Positions 27,116 through 36,875 are shown, numbered from the stretch's first letter. The stretch is DNA of 64,000 nucleotides from an uncultured Muribaculaceae bacterium (GCA_904501735.1 CAJGBY010000003.1:62001-126000), one strand, 5' to 3'. The notes: a model not told the origin generated them from the sequence alone. Program-made: numbers and translations.

Positions 27116-28714
27116 TTATTCAAGAATAAAAGGTTTTCCGCTGGCAGCATTAGGCGAGCGGATGCGCAAAAGTCGAGAAATGGTAGGAGCCAATAGAGTG
27201 GCATCGACAGGAGAAGTTATTTTTTGCGCTTTTATGCTTGGGTGCAAAATGTAGGCAGGAGTGCTGATAGCAGCCGTGCGAATGTGCTTAGAGCTTGGGT
27301 TGGTAGAGTCTTCGGTTTGCGAAATAGTCCAACCTGGCATAACTTTCACAATCACATCGCCCACATGGTTGGCAATGAGTCCGTTGTAGATGTGTTTAGA
27401 CACGCCGTCGGCAGGTCCGTCGATGATTTCGTCGACCGAGTAAGCTTCGGCTACGCCACTCATGCGACGCAAGAAGCTGCTGGCGTTGTTGCGCACTTCC
27501 TTGAGATTAAGTCCTTTCTCCTTGATTAGCTTTTGGTTAAGGTAGAAATAATCGTCGTGATAGTTGTCTACCCATTGTGCATTGCCATACACAGCCATAA
27601 GGTAAAGGTTGAGGAGCGATTTAGCCTTTGAAGGGCTGAAAATTCCTGAAGGAATTCGGAACTTTTCGTCGACAGGAGTATTTTCCTTGAAATAGCCTGT
27701 AGAGGCAAGTACAACGAGGGTTTTATCGAGTCCTACACGGTTGTCGATAGCATCGAGAAGTCGACCAAGTTGACGGTCGAGACGCAAGTATTTGTCGAGC
27801 AATTCAACACTTCCAGCACCTGCATTGTCGCTATAGGTAGATAGAGAGTAAGCGATGTTGAGCATGTCGGTTTCGCCACGAGTACCCATTTTGAGCGATT
27901 CGATGAAGTCGAGCGCCACCGAAGTTACCTCTTCATTGACAAGAGCCGTGCGCTTGTAGTTGACATAACGGTCGTTGCGAGAAGCAGAGAAAATGTATTT
28001 GAAAGGGTAGAATTTCTTGTGAGAAGGAATGCCTGGATATTTAGCCAAATCCATCATCGGAGCCCACGACATAGTGTCGATGCGCGATGATAGGGCATTC
28101 TTGTAGTTGCGATTAGAAATAGCTTGAGGAACATCGGTGTAGAATGTTGATGTAGACCATTTTCCGTTGATGTCGTTGATCCAAAAAGCACCATTACCAG
28201 CGTGTCCGGCAAGAATGATGGCTTGTTGAGCATCGGGTGCAATAGAATACACATATCCGAGTCCGTCGCTATGTATTTTTAGCTCGTCGCTAACAGTTGA
28301 CGATTTAAGGGCAACAGGCGAAAGTTTCTCGTTGGTAAAATTGCCCATTTTTGATGGGTCGGCAAGAATCTTTTGAACAGCCTTCTTTTGTGGGTTGTAA
28401 ATGTACTCGCCACTAATGCCGTTGATGCGAGGATAGGTTCCAGTAACGAACATTGCAGTGCCCGATACTAAATCGACCTCATCGATGTCGAAATCAATAT
28501 TCTCGAAGCACGCCCCATTGGCAGCAAGGCGTTTGAAACCCGATTCGCCCAAGTAGTCTTGCAGAAGGTCGAGGTAGTCGCTTCTTAATTGGTCTACCAT
28601 GATTTGAATAACCAATTGAGGGCGTTCTCCCGATGATTGCGACATCGCAGAGATAGCTACCATCGAAGCAAGAATCGATGTTATTAAACGAGAACTGTGA
28701 TTTTTATTTTGCAT
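27116..28714 (-). CDS. Alkaline-phosphatase-fold secreted protein, active site degenerate
   Basis: A 532-aa protein with a signal peptide (to about residue 25) and the fold of PafA-type alkaline phosphatases: VIQIMVDQLRSDYLDLLQDY, GFKRLAANGACFENIDFD, FVTGTYPRINGISGEYIY. The first metal-ligand Asp (VDQ) is kept. Where active enzymes have a D-x-x-G-H and an A-D-H-G motif, this one reads STYSDNAGAGS and VVLASTGYF, so most metal ligands seem lost. I recall a conserved Bacteroidetes family like this, so it is unlikely to be a fresh pseudogene. It abuts the DUF4105 gene (TAA then ATG, no gap). Confidence 0.85.
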   Translation of the reverse strand: MQNKNHSSRLITSILASMVAISAMSQSSGERPQLVIQIMVDQLRSDYLDLLQDYLGESGFKRLAANGACFENIDFDIDEVDLVSGTAMFVTGTYPRINGISGEYIYNPQKKAVQKILADPSKMGNFTNEKLSPVALKSSTVSDELKIHSDGLGYVYSIAPDAQQAIILAGHAGNGAFWINDINGKWSTSTFYTDVPQAISNRNYKNALSSRIDTMSWAPMMDLAKYPGIPSHKKFYPFKYIFSASRNDRYVNYKRTALVNEEVTSVALDFIESLKMGTRGETDMLNIAYSLSTYSDNAGAGSVELLDKYLRLDRQLGRLLDAIDNRVGLDKTLVVLASTGYFKENTPVDEKFRIPSGIFSPSKAKSLLNLYLMAVYGNAQWVDNYHDDYFYLNQKLIKEKGLNLKEVRNNASSFLRRMSGVAEAYSVDEIIDGPADGVSKHIYNGLIANHVGDVIVKVMPGWTISQTEDSTNPSSKHIRTAAISTPAYILHPSIKAQKITSPVDATLLAPTISRLLRIRSPNAASGKPFILE

Positions 28715-29926
28715 TTATTTTTGTTTGCGAAAAATTAAAATATAATTGACCGAACGCACTGCCGAACACAATATTAACGGCAAAAATGCGAGGTTAGCTA
28801 CTTGTGGAATCCAATACCATGCCACAGTGAGCGCTAATAGCACTGCAAAGTTAGTAAAATGATAGAAATAAAGCACTCTTTTTGCCGATTTTATCCACAC
28901 CAAAACAGCAGGAAGTAGATAAAATGGGTTAATCCACACTCCATTCCAGTTGGGTGAAGTTGCTTCGTGGGTTGAAATGAATATCAAGAAGAACATCAAC
29001 AATCCGTCGAGAGCAAAAGCGCTATACATAATGGAGTCGAACCAACGCGACACTTTAGTGCGTCGCAAATCGAAGATAGTAAGGGCTATGGCTATGGCAA
29101 GCAATAGCGAGAATACAAACATTGGAGTTGTCCACCAAGGGTTTGGTGGTAAGATGTCGCCTTGCTCGCTACCTTCGTTAAGTGTGATAGTGTTCTTGAC
29201 AAGAGGAACGCGCTCGCCGTTGTGCTCGATAGTGGCACCAGCACAAGCATTCATGAGCACCATAGGGACGAACATTTGTTCGCGATAGGTAATGGTGCGG
29301 TCGAGACCTGTTCCGAGAGCCAAGTCAATACCAAATTGCGACCATGCATAGTTGGCATTGTAGCGATGCATCATTTTTCGGAAGGTGGTAGTGTCCTGCA
29401 TAGGAGGGTATTCGATAGTGCCTCCTGAGGCATATTCAATCACATCGCGAGGGCGTGTGGAACAGTTGTCGAGAACATAGTTGTAGCGATAGGTCGCGTT
29501 CCAAGGTAAAGCGTTGTTGTAGAGGTACTCGGCAGCACGATAAGCCTGTTCTTGAGTTAGGTTGAGCACCTGTTCGACCACCTTGCGGCGAGCATATCCA
29601 CGAAGCATATATTCCGAGCTATATCCCTTGACCATGTAGTCGGTTTCGCCCTTGATGAAGCGATAGACAAAGTTGGGAGAGTTGAAGTCGAAAATACCAT
29701 AGTTGTATAGCACTCCAGAGCCATCTTTAAGCCCAATTTTGATACCTGCGTGACCATAAAGTTCGTACATTATGCTACCTGGATAGTAGGTGATTAGGCT
29801 CACGCTAATGCTATCGCTCACACCTTCTTCGTAGTGCGAAAATGGGTTGTTTGGGTTCAAAGAGCTTTGTGCGTTAGTAGTTGCGATGGTCCACAAACAT
29901 ATAATTAGGAAAAATATCTTTTTCAT
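28715..29926 (-). CDS. DUF4105 (Lnb N-terminal-like) membrane protein
   Basis: A 403-aa protein with a signal peptide (MKKIFFLIICLWTIATTNAQ), a periplasmic DUF4105 domain and four to five C-terminal membrane helices from about residue 255. DUF4105 resembles the N-terminal domain of Lnb. A His in MYELYGHAGIKIGL near residue 60 and a Cys in YVLDNCSTRPRDVIEYA near residue 155 could form a cysteine-protease-like pair. Function is unknown. It is followed directly by the phosphatase-fold gene and preceded at 27 bp by the AraC-type regulator gene. Confidence 0.85.
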   Translation of the reverse strand: MKKIFFLIICLWTIATTNAQSSLNPNNPFSHYEEGVSDSISVSLITYYPGSIMYELYGHAGIKIGLKDGSGVLYNYGIFDFNSPNFVYRFIKGETDYMVKGYSSEYMLRGYARRKVVEQVLNLTQEQAYRAAEYLYNNALPWNATYRYNYVLDNCSTRPRDVIEYASGGTIEYPPMQDTTTFRKMMHRYNANYAWSQFGIDLALGTGLDRTITYREQMFVPMVLMNACAGATIEHNGERVPLVKNTITLNEGSEQGDILPPNPWWTTPMFVFSLLLAIAIALTIFDLRRTKVSRWFDSIMYSAFALDGLLMFFLIFISTHEATSPNWNGVWINPFYLLPAVLVWIKSAKRVLYFYHFTNFAVLLALTVAWYWIPQVANLAFLPLILCSAVRSVNYILIFRKQK

Positions 29927-29953
29927 TGGTGTAATTGTGCGTAAAACAGTTGA

Positions 29954-30853
29954 TTAGTTGGTTTCGTGGTCGTTCTTGAGACGATATTCTCGAGGCGACA
30001 TGCCAACATGTTGCTTAAAGAATTTTCCGAAGAATGATTGGTTAGGGAAGTTGAGCGCAACACTCACCTCTTGAATCGTGTTGGCACTTGAACGCAACAT
30101 CACTTTAGCTGCAAGAATCACATATCCATCGATCCAAGAGCCAGCAGTGCGTCCACTCACGGCTTTTACCACAGTAGAAAGGTGCTTAGGCGTGATGCAA
30201 AGTTTGTCGGCATAGAATTGTACCGAGCGTTCTTGGCGGAAATTGTGTTCGAGTAGGGTGAAGAAATTGAAGAAAATATCTTCGTTGCGCGAGCGCTTTA
30301 CTGTTTCGTACATATTGCGCGATTTGTAGGCTGAAAGTGCAGTGTAGAGCAACGATTGAAGCATACCGTTGACCACTTTCTTTTTGTATAAGCCCACATC
30401 GGAGCGAACAAGCATCCACAAGAACGAGTGCATCTCCTTGAGTATATCCATTTCGGTCGCATTAAGCTCAACGACAGGCGAATTACGGAAAGTCATAATG
30501 GCAGGTAGAGCAGTGAGGATGTCGGGGATGAGTTCGTCGACACAGCGATTGCTTACAGCGATAAACAAGCCTTTGAAATCGTCGCTATGCTTGTAGCCAT
30601 GCAAAATGTGGTCGGGCATAAGTGTAACAAGGCTATTAGAAGGCACATGGTACTCTTTGAGATTGAGTTCGATGTCGGCACTACCTTGCACACACATTAC
30701 GAAAATCGGCATTTCGATAACTACAGGAGTATCGTCGACGGTTACACTTTTGATGTCGTCGAAAATGAAAACATCTTCGTCGACCTTGTCGGGATTGACT
30801 AATTTGTCAAAATCGGTAACCTTTATAAGGGCTTGTTTTTCTGTATTTCGCAT
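29954..30853 (-). CDS. AraC-family transcriptional regulator
   Basis: A 299-aa protein with an N-terminal cupin-like sensing domain (to about residue 180) and a C-terminal pair of helix-turn-helix motifs: YADKLCITPKHLSTVVKAVS near 215 and TIQEVSVALNFPNQSFFGKF near 265, followed by FKQHVGMSPREYR. The ligand cannot be told. The gap to the DUF4105 gene is only 27 bp, so it may be co-transcribed with that gene and the phosphatase-fold gene. A -7 element lies at 30873-30880. Confidence 0.92.
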   Translation of the reverse strand: MRNTEKQALIKVTDFDKLVNPDKVDEDVFIFDDIKSVTVDDTPVVIEMPIFVMCVQGSADIELNLKEYHVPSNSLVTLMPDHILHGYKHSDDFKGLFIAVSNRCVDELIPDILTALPAIMTFRNSPVVELNATEMDILKEMHSFLWMLVRSDVGLYKKKVVNGMLQSLLYTALSAYKSRNMYETVKRSRNEDIFFNFFTLLEHNFRQERSVQFYADKLCITPKHLSTVVKAVSGRTAGSWIDGYVILAAKVMLRSSANTIQEVSVALNFPNQSFFGKFFKQHVGMSPREYRLKNDHETN

Positions 30854-30872
30854 AATAGTTAAATATTCACCA

Positions 30873-30880
30873 CAAAAGTA
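30873..30880 (-). promoter_or_regulatory. -7 element for the AraC-type gene
   Basis: Minus strand TACTTTTG, matching TAnnTTTG, 20 bp upstream of the ATG; no -33 match. Confidence 0.45.
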
Positions 30881-31031
30881 CTCAAATAATCTTAATAAAT
30901 AGCCGATTTTAGGAATTTTAGGACAATTATTTCGTTAAAAGACCTTTTAGAATAGAAAAAATAGAACCAAATTTGCAATCGCAAAACATAAATTGCACTT
31001 TTCTATTATTTATAGATTCTATTCATAAATA

Positions 31032-31065
31032 AAAAATGCCGAGCTCGTGAGAGCCAGGCATTTTT
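31032..31065 (-). terminator. Terminator after the Ca2+-type ATPase gene
   Basis: Nine-base outer arms AAAAATGCC (31032-31040) and GGCATTTTT (31057-31065) with an inner GCTC/GAGC stem; T-tract on both sides. Confidence 0.8.
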
Positions 31066-31080
31066 GCTTTTTATAGGGTT

Positions 31081-33789
31081 TTACTTTTGAGTGACGAGTG
31101 ATTTAATTGCTCGGAATAGCAATCCACCAATGAAAACTAATGATGTTCCACCTATAATGCAAGTCCAATCGTGTGTGGTGAGCGGAACTACATTGAACAT
31201 TTTTCCACCAAAGTTGACAATGAGTAGTTGTCCCAATAGAATGACTATCATCGCGCTATAGAATACCTTAGTTTCGCTGAACTTAGTGAAGAATGCGTCG
31301 GTAGAATCGAAGTGCTTCACATTGAGCATACTCCAGAATTGCAAGAATACAAAGATGCTAAAGAATATTGTGCATTCTTGAATAGAGAATGAATTGTTGT
31401 GCGAGAAGTTGAGGTAGTTGGCAAAATATTCGGTGAATGAGAAGCTGTCGAAAGAGTCAACAGTGTCGTTCATAAAGTATTGAAGCAAACCGAATAGGAA
31501 CAAAATGAATAGAAGTCCGATGCCAAACACATATTGCCACATCGACTTGGTGATGATGAAATCGGTGCGTCGGCGAGGCGTGTTGTTCATAACACTTCGA
31601 GATGCAGGAAGAGATGCGAAAGCAAGTGCTGCAAAAGTGTCCATAATCAAGTTCACCCAAAGCATTTGTGTTACTGTGAGAGGTGATTGGTAGCTCATGA
31701 ATGCACCGAGCGAAACAATAGCGCACGCAACTACATTCACTGTGATTTGGAATAGAATGAAACGTTGTATGTTCTTGTAGAGCGAGCGTCCCCACATAAC
31801 AGATTTAGAGATGCTTGCAAACGAGTTGTCGATGATGGTGATGTCGCTTGCTTCCTTAGCCACCGATGTGCCATCGCCCATAGACAAACCTACTGAGGCT
31901 GCATTCAGTGCAGGAGCATCGTTGGTGCCGTCGCCAGTTACTGCAACCACTTTGCCGATGCTTTGTAGAAGGTTGACGAGGCGAGATTTGTCGCTTGGAC
32001 GCGCGCGCGACATAATTTTTATTTTTTGTGCTTGCTTAAGAGCTTCTTCATCGCTTAATGCTGCAAACTCTGGACCTGAGATGTGGTTTTCGTTGAGCGA
32101 GTCGCCTTCCTTCCATAGTCCTACTTGTCGGCCAATCTCGGTTGCTGTGCCTGCAATGTCGCCAGTGACGATTTTTACTTCGATGCCCGCGTTCAAACAC
32201 TCGTTGATAGCATCGGGTACATCGGCACGAACAGGGTCGGCAATAGCAACAATGCCGAGTAGAGTTAGGTGGTTGGCAACAACCTTGTTGTTCTCAATTG
32301 CGTTATCGTCGTCGGCTAATTCTTGGTAGGCAAATGCAAGTGTGCGCATAGCCTTAGCTTGGTATTCGGCAAGGAGCTTGATAATGTGCTCTTTGTCGAC
32401 ATTTCCTTCGATTGATTCGCACATGTTGAGTAAGATTTCGGGTGCGCCTTTTAGGTAAAGCACCTTCTTCCCGAGTGCGTTGCTATTGACAATGGTTGCC
32501 ATGTATTTACGCTCGGTAGAGAATGGAAGTTGCTCCACGACAGCAGTGTTTTCTCTGATAGGTAGATAGTCAATACCATTGTTGCGCAACCATAGTATGA
32601 GAGCACCTTCGGTAGGGTTGCCGAGTGTCTTAATGCGGTTGGGGTTGGTGTCGTCGATAAATGCAGTGGTGTTGCAAGCAATACCTTCGGCTACAGTCTT
32701 CGAAATAGCATTTTCGCTACCAAAGAAGTGAACCTGATGAACGCTCATCTGATTTTGAGTGAGAGTACCAGTTTTATCGGTACAAATGATATTGGTAGCA
32801 CCCATAGTCTCGCAAGCATGCATCTTGCGCACGAGGTTGTTGGAATTGAGCATTCGTCGCATGCTCAGTGCCAAACTTAGGTTGACACTCATTGGCAAAC
32901 CTTCAGGGACACTTACCACGATGAGTGTAACGGCAAGCATCACCGTGAAAATAGCGTAGTTGAGGAAATGAGTGGTAACAAATTCGGCACTATAATCGTA
33001 CATAGCAAAGCGTCCTAACAGGATCAAAAGCGCTACAGTGTAGCTCATGTAAGAAATGACTTTGCCTAATCGGTCGAATTGCTCAAAAAGAGGCGTTTTG
33101 CTAGTGCTTTCGATTTGAGCTTCGGTGTAAACTTTACCATATTCGGTGCGATCGCCCACTGCAAACACGCGCATTAAGCCGTGGCCTTCGATAACCGAAG
33201 TGCCTTTCATGGCGTGGTTGGCAGGGTAGGTGGTGTCGGTTGATTTCTTGTTGGCTTCGTTGCTATCGTGCGTTTTTCGAGTCATTGGTTCGCCGGTGAG
33301 CGTGCTTTCGTTGATACTGAGCATCATTGAATCGAGCAATTCGCCGTCGGCTGGTACTTCGTCGCCAGTTTCGAGAATCACAATGTCGCCCACCACGATG
33401 TCCTTGCGAGGTGTTTCGGTGATTTTGCCATCGCGTATCACCTTCACCATGATTTCATCGTTGACCTGGTTGAGAATCTTGAATTTCTTGTTGGCATTCA
33501 CTTCTACAATAAAACCTACGCCAGTGGCAAGAATTACGGCAATAAAAATGCCTAATGGTTCAAGAAAAACCGATGCATCGGGCTCAATGCAGAAATACTC
33601 GTAGCTTGCAATTCCTATCGATAAAAGGAATGCAACCAAAAGAATGCGGATCAGTGGATCCTGGAATTTTTCCAAGAACTGAATCCATAGAGGTGTGGAA
33701 GGCGGTGGCGTGAGGATGTTTTCCCCATACTTGGCACGACTTTCCAACACCTCGTCGTGAGTGAGACCATTTAGTTGTAGTTGATTCAT
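31081..33789 (-). CDS. Calcium-translocating P-type ATPase (P2 type)
   Basis: A 902-aa inner-membrane pump that should expel Ca2+ using ATP. It has the actuator motif NESTLTGEPMTRKTHDSNE near residue 165, the VSVPEGLPMSVNL helix (Ca2+-site type) near 290, and the phosphorylation motif ICTDKTGTLTQNQMSVHQ near 335. VVAVTGDGTNDAPALNAASV is the hinge near 605. About ten helices are present, six of them C-terminal. The overall pattern is of the PMCA/SERCA-like bacterial class, although Mn2+ or other ions cannot be excluded. It is the last gene of a run beginning at 36840 and ends in a terminator. Confidence 0.93.
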   Translation of the reverse strand: MNQLQLNGLTHDEVLESRAKYGENILTPPPSTPLWIQFLEKFQDPLIRILLVAFLLSIGIASYEYFCIEPDASVFLEPLGIFIAVILATGVGFIVEVNANKKFKILNQVNDEIMVKVIRDGKITETPRKDIVVGDIVILETGDEVPADGELLDSMMLSINESTLTGEPMTRKTHDSNEANKKSTDTTYPANHAMKGTSVIEGHGLMRVFAVGDRTEYGKVYTEAQIESTSKTPLFEQFDRLGKVISYMSYTVALLILLGRFAMYDYSAEFVTTHFLNYAIFTVMLAVTLIVVSVPEGLPMSVNLSLALSMRRMLNSNNLVRKMHACETMGATNIICTDKTGTLTQNQMSVHQVHFFGSENAISKTVAEGIACNTTAFIDDTNPNRIKTLGNPTEGALILWLRNNGIDYLPIRENTAVVEQLPFSTERKYMATIVNSNALGKKVLYLKGAPEILLNMCESIEGNVDKEHIIKLLAEYQAKAMRTLAFAYQELADDDNAIENNKVVANHLTLLGIVAIADPVRADVPDAINECLNAGIEVKIVTGDIAGTATEIGRQVGLWKEGDSLNENHISGPEFAALSDEEALKQAQKIKIMSRARPSDKSRLVNLLQSIGKVVAVTGDGTNDAPALNAASVGLSMGDGTSVAKEASDITIIDNSFASISKSVMWGRSLYKNIQRFILFQITVNVVACAIVSLGAFMSYQSPLTVTQMLWVNLIMDTFAALAFASLPASRSVMNNTPRRRTDFIITKSMWQYVFGIGLLFILFLFGLLQYFMNDTVDSFDSFSFTEYFANYLNFSHNNSFSIQECTIFFSIFVFLQFWSMLNVKHFDSTDAFFTKFSETKVFYSAMIVILLGQLLIVNFGGKMFNVVPLTTHDWTCIIGGTSLVFIGGLLFRAIKSLVTQK

Positions 33790-33825
33790 TTTTCTTTCCT
33801 ATATCTATTCTATTCGGGGTAATTC

Positions 33826-35169
33826 CTATACGGTGAATGTGAGGCGTTGACCTCTTATGTTGGTGTTGATGGTGTCGTTATCGAAGACTTTCTGGCCATT
33901 GACAAAAGTAGTTTTCACTTTGTTGTGTAGTCGTTCGCCTTCGAATGGCGACCATGCACACTTAGACTTGATGTCCTTAGCTTCTACAACATAAGAAGCA
34001 TTAGGGTCGACGAGCACGATGTCGGCGTAGTAGCCTTCGCGAATAAAGCCTCGCTTGTTGATGCGATAGAGAGTGGCAGGCGCGTGGCACATCTTGTCGA
34101 CCACCATTTCAGTGGTGAAGATGCCTTTGCGAGCCATTTCGAGCATAGCTACGAGGGAATATTGTACAAGAGGCATACCTGAAGCTGCTGTGAAGCAACC
34201 ACCTTGTTTCTCACTTAGTAGGTGAGGTGCGTGGTCGGTAGCTACGACATCGATGAGTCCGTTATTTAATGCGTTGCGTAGTGATTGACGGTCGGCATGA
34301 GTCTTGATTGCTGGGTTACACTTGATGCGATTACCCTTTTGAGCATAGTCGTTGTCGGTAAACCAAAGATGATGCACACACACTTCGGCAGTGATTTTCT
34401 TTTCGGCAAGAGGAGCATTGTCGAGCAACTCCATTTCGCGAGCCGAAGAGATGTGAAGAATGTGAAGACGGGTGTTGCATTCGTTGGCAAGTTCGACAGC
34501 ACGAGCAGTGCTAACATAGCATGCTTCGGCGCTACGCACAAGTGGGTGGAAGAATACAGGCAAGTCGTTGCCAAATCGTTCACTATAAATAGCTTTGTTG
34601 CGGTTGATGATGGCTTCGTCCTCGCTGTGGATAGCAACGATAGAAGGAATCTCGCTGAAGATGCTGCGAAGAGTGTCCTTGTCGTCGACGAGCATGTTGC
34701 CAGTAGATGAACCCATAAACACTTTTACACCACACACGCGAGAGAAATCGACCTTGCGTAGTTCGGCCATGTTGTCGTTGGTTGCACCAGCATAGAAACT
34801 GTAGTTGGCACACGACACTTGTGCTGCACGGTCGTATTTTTGTTCGAGAAGTTCGACAGTGGTAGTGGCAGGCTTAGTGTTAGGCATATCCATAAATGAA
34901 GTAACGCCCCCTGCAACTGCTGCATGTGATTCGCTCTCGATGTTGGCTTTGTGAGTTAAACCAGGTTCGCGGAAATGCACTTGGTCGTCGATGGCACCAG
35001 GAAGAAGTAGCATACCTTGTGCGTCGATAGCTTCGTCGCACTCACTGATTAAAGCTTGCAAAGGTGCGCTTTCGCCCACCTTTGATATAATTTCATTATC
35101 GATTACGACATAACCGATAAATCGTTTGCCTTCGTTGATAATCTCGGCATTATGTATTATCGTTTTCAC
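33826..35169 (-). CDS. pyrC: Dihydroorotase
   Basis: Closes carbamoyl-aspartate to dihydroorotate in pyrimidine synthesis. The 447-aa amidohydrolase has DDQVHFREPGLTHKANI near residue 60, GGVTSFMDMPNTKPATTT, LHILHISSAREMELL and VVATDHAPHLLSEKQ near 310. The first metal motif is Q-V-H where E. coli-type enzymes have H-x-H; I recall this as usual in Bacteroidetes. The start is a GTG at 35169 that overlaps the stop of the preceding gene (GTGA), so coupled translation is likely. The Ca2+-type ATPase gene follows after 36 bp. Confidence 0.95.
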   Translation of the reverse strand: MKTIIHNAEIINEGKRFIGYVVIDNEIISKVGESAPLQALISECDEAIDAQGMLLLPGAIDDQVHFREPGLTHKANIESESHAAVAGGVTSFMDMPNTKPATTTVELLEQKYDRAAQVSCANYSFYAGATNDNMAELRKVDFSRVCGVKVFMGSSTGNMLVDDKDTLRSIFSEIPSIVAIHSEDEAIINRNKAIYSERFGNDLPVFFHPLVRSAEACYVSTARAVELANECNTRLHILHISSAREMELLDNAPLAEKKITAEVCVHHLWFTDNDYAQKGNRIKCNPAIKTHADRQSLRNALNNGLIDVVATDHAPHLLSEKQGGCFTAASGMPLVQYSLVAMLEMARKGIFTTEMVVDKMCHAPATLYRINKRGFIREGYYADIVLVDPNASYVVEAKDIKSKCAWSPFEGERLHNKVKTTFVNGQKVFDNDTINTNIRGQRLTFTV

Positions 35170-35900
35170 TTTCTTTCGTATTTCTTAAACCAACTACCCA
35201 CTTTGAGCTTGATAACGCCAAGCACAGCTTCACCAAAGATGCCACCACTCATCTTGCTTGTGCCAAGCACACGGTTGACGAAGATGATAGGTACTTCCTT
35301 GATTTTGAAACCGAACTTGAAAGCTGTGAATTTCATCTCGATTTGAAATGCATATCCCTTGAATTGGATCTTGTCGAGGTCGATAGTTTCGAGAACTTCG
35401 CGACGGTAGCACACGAATCCTGCAGTGGTGTCGCGCACGCTCATGCCAGTAACGATGCGAACATACATTGAAGCGTAGTAAGACATCAACACGCGTCCCA
35501 TAGGCCAGTTGACTACATTCACACCAGTGATGTAGCGTGAACCAATCGAAAGGTCGGCACCTTCTTCGGCGCAAGCCTTACGCAAAGGAATAAGGTCGTT
35601 AGGGTTGTGAGAAAAATCGGCGTCCATCTCGATGATATAGTCGTATTTTTGCTCGATAGCCCACTTAAAACCTGCGATGTAGGCAGTTCCTAAGCCTTGC
35701 TTGCCAGGGCGCTTAAGAATGTGGACACGATTCTCGCGAGTCATAATGTCTTCCACGATGGCAGCAGTGCCATCAGGAGAGTTGTCGTCGATAACGAGAA
35801 TATCAAACTGTTGCTCAAGTCCAAGCACAGCATCAATAATCTTAGAGATGTTTTCCTTTTCGTTATAGGTTGGGATAAGTACGATGCTATCCGATTTCAT
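35166..35900 (-). CDS. Polyprenol-phosphate sugar transferase (DPM1-like GT2)
   Basis: A 244-aa family 2 glycosyltransferase resembling dolichol-phosphate mannose synthase, which loads a sugar on a lipid carrier at the inner face of the membrane. It has LIPTYNEKENISKIIDAV, LVIDDNSPDGTAAIVED and the DxD motif in IIEMDADFSHNPNDLIPLRK near residue 95, then GSRYITGVNVVNWPMGR. No membrane domain is fused at the C-terminus. The sugar, mannose or another, cannot be read. It ends in a GTGA overlap with pyrC. Confidence 0.92.
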   Translation of the reverse strand: MKSDSIVLIPTYNEKENISKIIDAVLGLEQQFDILVIDDNSPDGTAAIVEDIMTRENRVHILKRPGKQGLGTAYIAGFKWAIEQKYDYIIEMDADFSHNPNDLIPLRKACAEEGADLSIGSRYITGVNVVNWPMGRVLMSYYASMYVRIVTGMSVRDTTAGFVCYRREVLETIDLDKIQFKGYAFQIEMKFTAFKFGFKIKEVPIIFVNRVLGTSKMSGGIFGEAVLGVIKLKVGSWFKKYERK

Positions 35901-35949
35901 AGCTTTTATAGTTATTAGTTTTGATGTTACAATAGTGATAATGGTGGGG

Positions 35950-36840
35950 TTACTTCATTACGAAGATCTTTGAGCCAAGACGATAGTTGTCGGCAAAGAT
36001 TTCGACACGATATTCACCTGCTGAAAGAGGTATGTCAACATTCCAGTAGATAGTAACTTCCATTTCTTGACCAGTGTATTCCACCTTTTTGCAGTCGGTG
36101 AAAGGAACCTTAGCATCTTCGAAAGAGAAAGTGCCTCGCTCGCCGAGCAAAGTGCCTTCAGGGCTTGTGATGCGCATGAAGATTTCCTTTTCGCCCACAG
36201 GGGTAGAGTTATTAGGAGAAATGGTGAAAGTAACCATTAATTGTTTAGCCTTAGTGATGTTCTTTTCCTTCTTGCCGTTTTTCTTCAACGCAGAGAGGTT
36301 GAGGTTGGTGATGTTCATCTTTTCGGCAAGAGTCATTCGTTCTTCAAGGTGAGCCTTTTGTTCTTCTACCTTGCTCATCTTGGTTGAAAGTTTCTTGTTT
36401 TCGCTCTTGATTTGAGTGTTTTCGGCACGCAAACCAGCATTTTCTTTGTTGAGTGAGTCGATGATAGACACATAGTGGCGAATAAGACCCTTTAGTGATT
36501 CGATTTCTGATTTCAACTCTTTGATGCGCTTGTTGCTTGTGATTTTTTGAGTCTTCAATTCGGCAAGAAGCTTTTCAACCTTGCTTTTTGCTTCGGTGTA
36601 CTTGTTGAGCAAAGAGTCGTTGTTGATGAATTGAGTTTGGCTTTCGAGGCGTTGATATTCGTCGTTAAGATTTTCGTATTCGCCAGCAAGTTGTAGCTGT
36701 TGGTTCTCAAGTTGTAGCAGCTCGTTGGCTTTTTGCATATCATTGTTAGACTTTACGATAGAGCCAATGATAATAGCCAAAACAAGTACTGCAGCGGCGA
36801 TACCGCCAATCATCAAATATTTTTTATTGTTTGGAGTCAT
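35950..36840 (-). CDS. Coiled-coil membrane-anchored protein of unknown function
   Basis: A 296-aa protein with a single N-terminal membrane helix (YLMIGGIAAAVLVLAIIIGSI, residues 8-28), a long coiled coil (about 35-185, rich in E, K, L, N), and a C-terminal globular domain from about 205. That domain (QLMVTFTISPNNSTPVGEKE, YRVEIFADNYRLGSKIFVMK) looks like a beta-sandwich outside the cytoplasmic membrane. I recall similar proteins beside dihydroorotase and DPM1-like genes in other Bacteroidales, but know no function. It is first in a run of four genes behind a good promoter at 36876-36906. Confidence 0.85.
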   Translation of the reverse strand: MTPNNKKYLMIGGIAAAVLVLAIIIGSIVKSNNDMQKANELLQLENQQLQLAGEYENLNDEYQRLESQTQFINNDSLLNKYTEAKSKVEKLLAELKTQKITSNKRIKELKSEIESLKGLIRHYVSIIDSLNKENAGLRAENTQIKSENKKLSTKMSKVEEQKAHLEERMTLAEKMNITNLNLSALKKNGKKEKNITKAKQLMVTFTISPNNSTPVGEKEIFMRITSPEGTLLGERGTFSFEDAKVPFTDCKKVEYTGQEMEVTIYWNVDIPLSAGEYRVEIFADNYRLGSKIFVMK

Positions 36841-36875
36841 TTTTGTAAAATTTTATAATGATATCATTTAAACTG

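Noticed and set aside
27116..28714. Phosphatase-fold gene as a pseudogene
   Set aside because: The frame is intact over 532 codons with normal composition, and the same loss of ligands seems shared by a family.
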